Assembly: GCA_020639095.1 (NCBI GenBank)
Contig: JACKHH010000018.1
Span: forward strand, 6,296-70,295
Reading direction: 5' to 3'
From: Phycisphaerales bacterium
Lineage (GTDB): Bacteria; Planctomycetota; Phycisphaerae; UBA1845
Length of the DNA stretch: 64,000 nucleotides
Part shown: in pieces, positions 63,808 to 64,000 of the stretch
How the letters are laid out: the number at the start of each line of letters is the position of its first letter
How positions within the stretch are numbered: the stretch's first letter is position 1
Program-made: the position numbers and the translations under genes
Notes under the pieces: generated by a model
What the model saw: the letters and a program-made list of their open reading frames with translations, nothing else
Database searches by the model: none
What the model was told of the DNA's origin: nothing

Positions 63808-63864
63808 CGATTCATCAATGTCATACGCGCCCTTCGTGGCGATGCAATATCAGGGAAAAGAACC

Positions 63865-64000
63865 ATGAACGGAAAACTGGCAGCCGATTCAGTCTGGGTG
63901 GTCATGGCCACCGCGATGGTCCTGCTCATGACACCCGCGGTCGGCCTGTTCTACGGCGGACTGGTACGCAAGAAAAACGTCCTTTCCACGCTGATGTACA
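63865..64000 (+). CDS. amt: Ammonium transporter Amt (5' part, cut by window edge)
   Basis: Only the first 45 residues are in the window. The N-terminus WVVMATAMVLLMTPAVGLFYGGLVRKKNVLSTLMY is the highly conserved first transmembrane region of Amt/AmtB proteins, with the GLFYGGLVRKKN string. ATG at 63865 follows AGGGAAAAGAACC. No signal peptide precedes it. The gene is the third in the same direction after glnN and glsA, with 57 bases between glsA and this start. A glnK-type gene, often next to amtB, would lie beyond the window. Confidence 0.9.
   Translation, partial: MNGKLAADSVWVVMATAMVLLMTPAVGLFYGGLVRKKNVLSTLMY

Overview
The window looks like a chromosome segment of a high-GC planctomycete, perhaps of the Phycisphaerae type. 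This is inferred from gene content, not from a marker gene. The supporting signs are an ECF sigma factor overlapping a Ser/Thr kinase with TPRs, a PEP-CTERM protein (VPEPGT, hydrophobic stretch, RRRR), dockerin-like Ca-binding repeats on secreted proteins, a prepilin-type secreted protein, and many secreted glycoside hydrolases. I saw no rRNA, tRNA, CRISPR array, transposase or phage gene.

Layout. 1-9 kb: a lipoprotein-like phosphodiesterase (cut by the left edge), a LeuA/homocitrate-synthase-like enzyme, an alpha/beta hydrolase lipoprotein with Cys at the nucleophile position, a PqiA-PqiB (MCE) pair, a GNAT acetyltransferase, a 53-codon gene with its own promoter and terminator, and a LOG-family nucleosidase. 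9.5-21 kb: amylosucrase, then secreted proteins (dockerin protein, pseudopilin, PEP-CTERM protein, two clan GH-A hydrolases). Three of these share one undescribed domain. 21-51 kb: a carbohydrate-use region with a GxGYxYP protein, sugar-phosphate isomerase-like protein, XylB, XylA, GH39-like, GH172 (DUF2961), GH2, GH38, D-lyxose isomerase, UroD-like protein, FGGY pentulose kinase, fucose-isomerase-like protein, sodium:solute symporter and GH31. It reads as a pathway that cuts xylose-, arabinose- and mannose-containing glycans outside or in the periplasm, imports sugars with sodium, and isomerises and phosphorylates pentoses. 51-60 kb: a two-component system, a GT39 glycosyltransferase, an outer-membrane barrel-like protein, and the kinase/ECF pair. 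60-64 kb: a nitrogen module of glutamine synthetase III, glutaminase and an ammonium transporter cut by the right edge.

The most unusual layer lies between the genes. At least seven families of palindromic repeats occupy most long gaps. The best defined is a 200-330 bp MITE-like element. Its best copy (18366-18656) has perfect 32-bp terminal inverted repeats and two inner hairpins. Four full copies and one half copy are present, in both orientations. Other families carry arrays of 7-bp tandem repeats. Several copies touch coding sequence: one supplies the stop codon of pqiB, one the stop of pqiA (through a TCA to TAA change), one the stop of an AAC(3)-like gene, and one 54-bp palindrome lies in frame inside the GxGYxYP gene. 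No mobilising enzyme is visible here.
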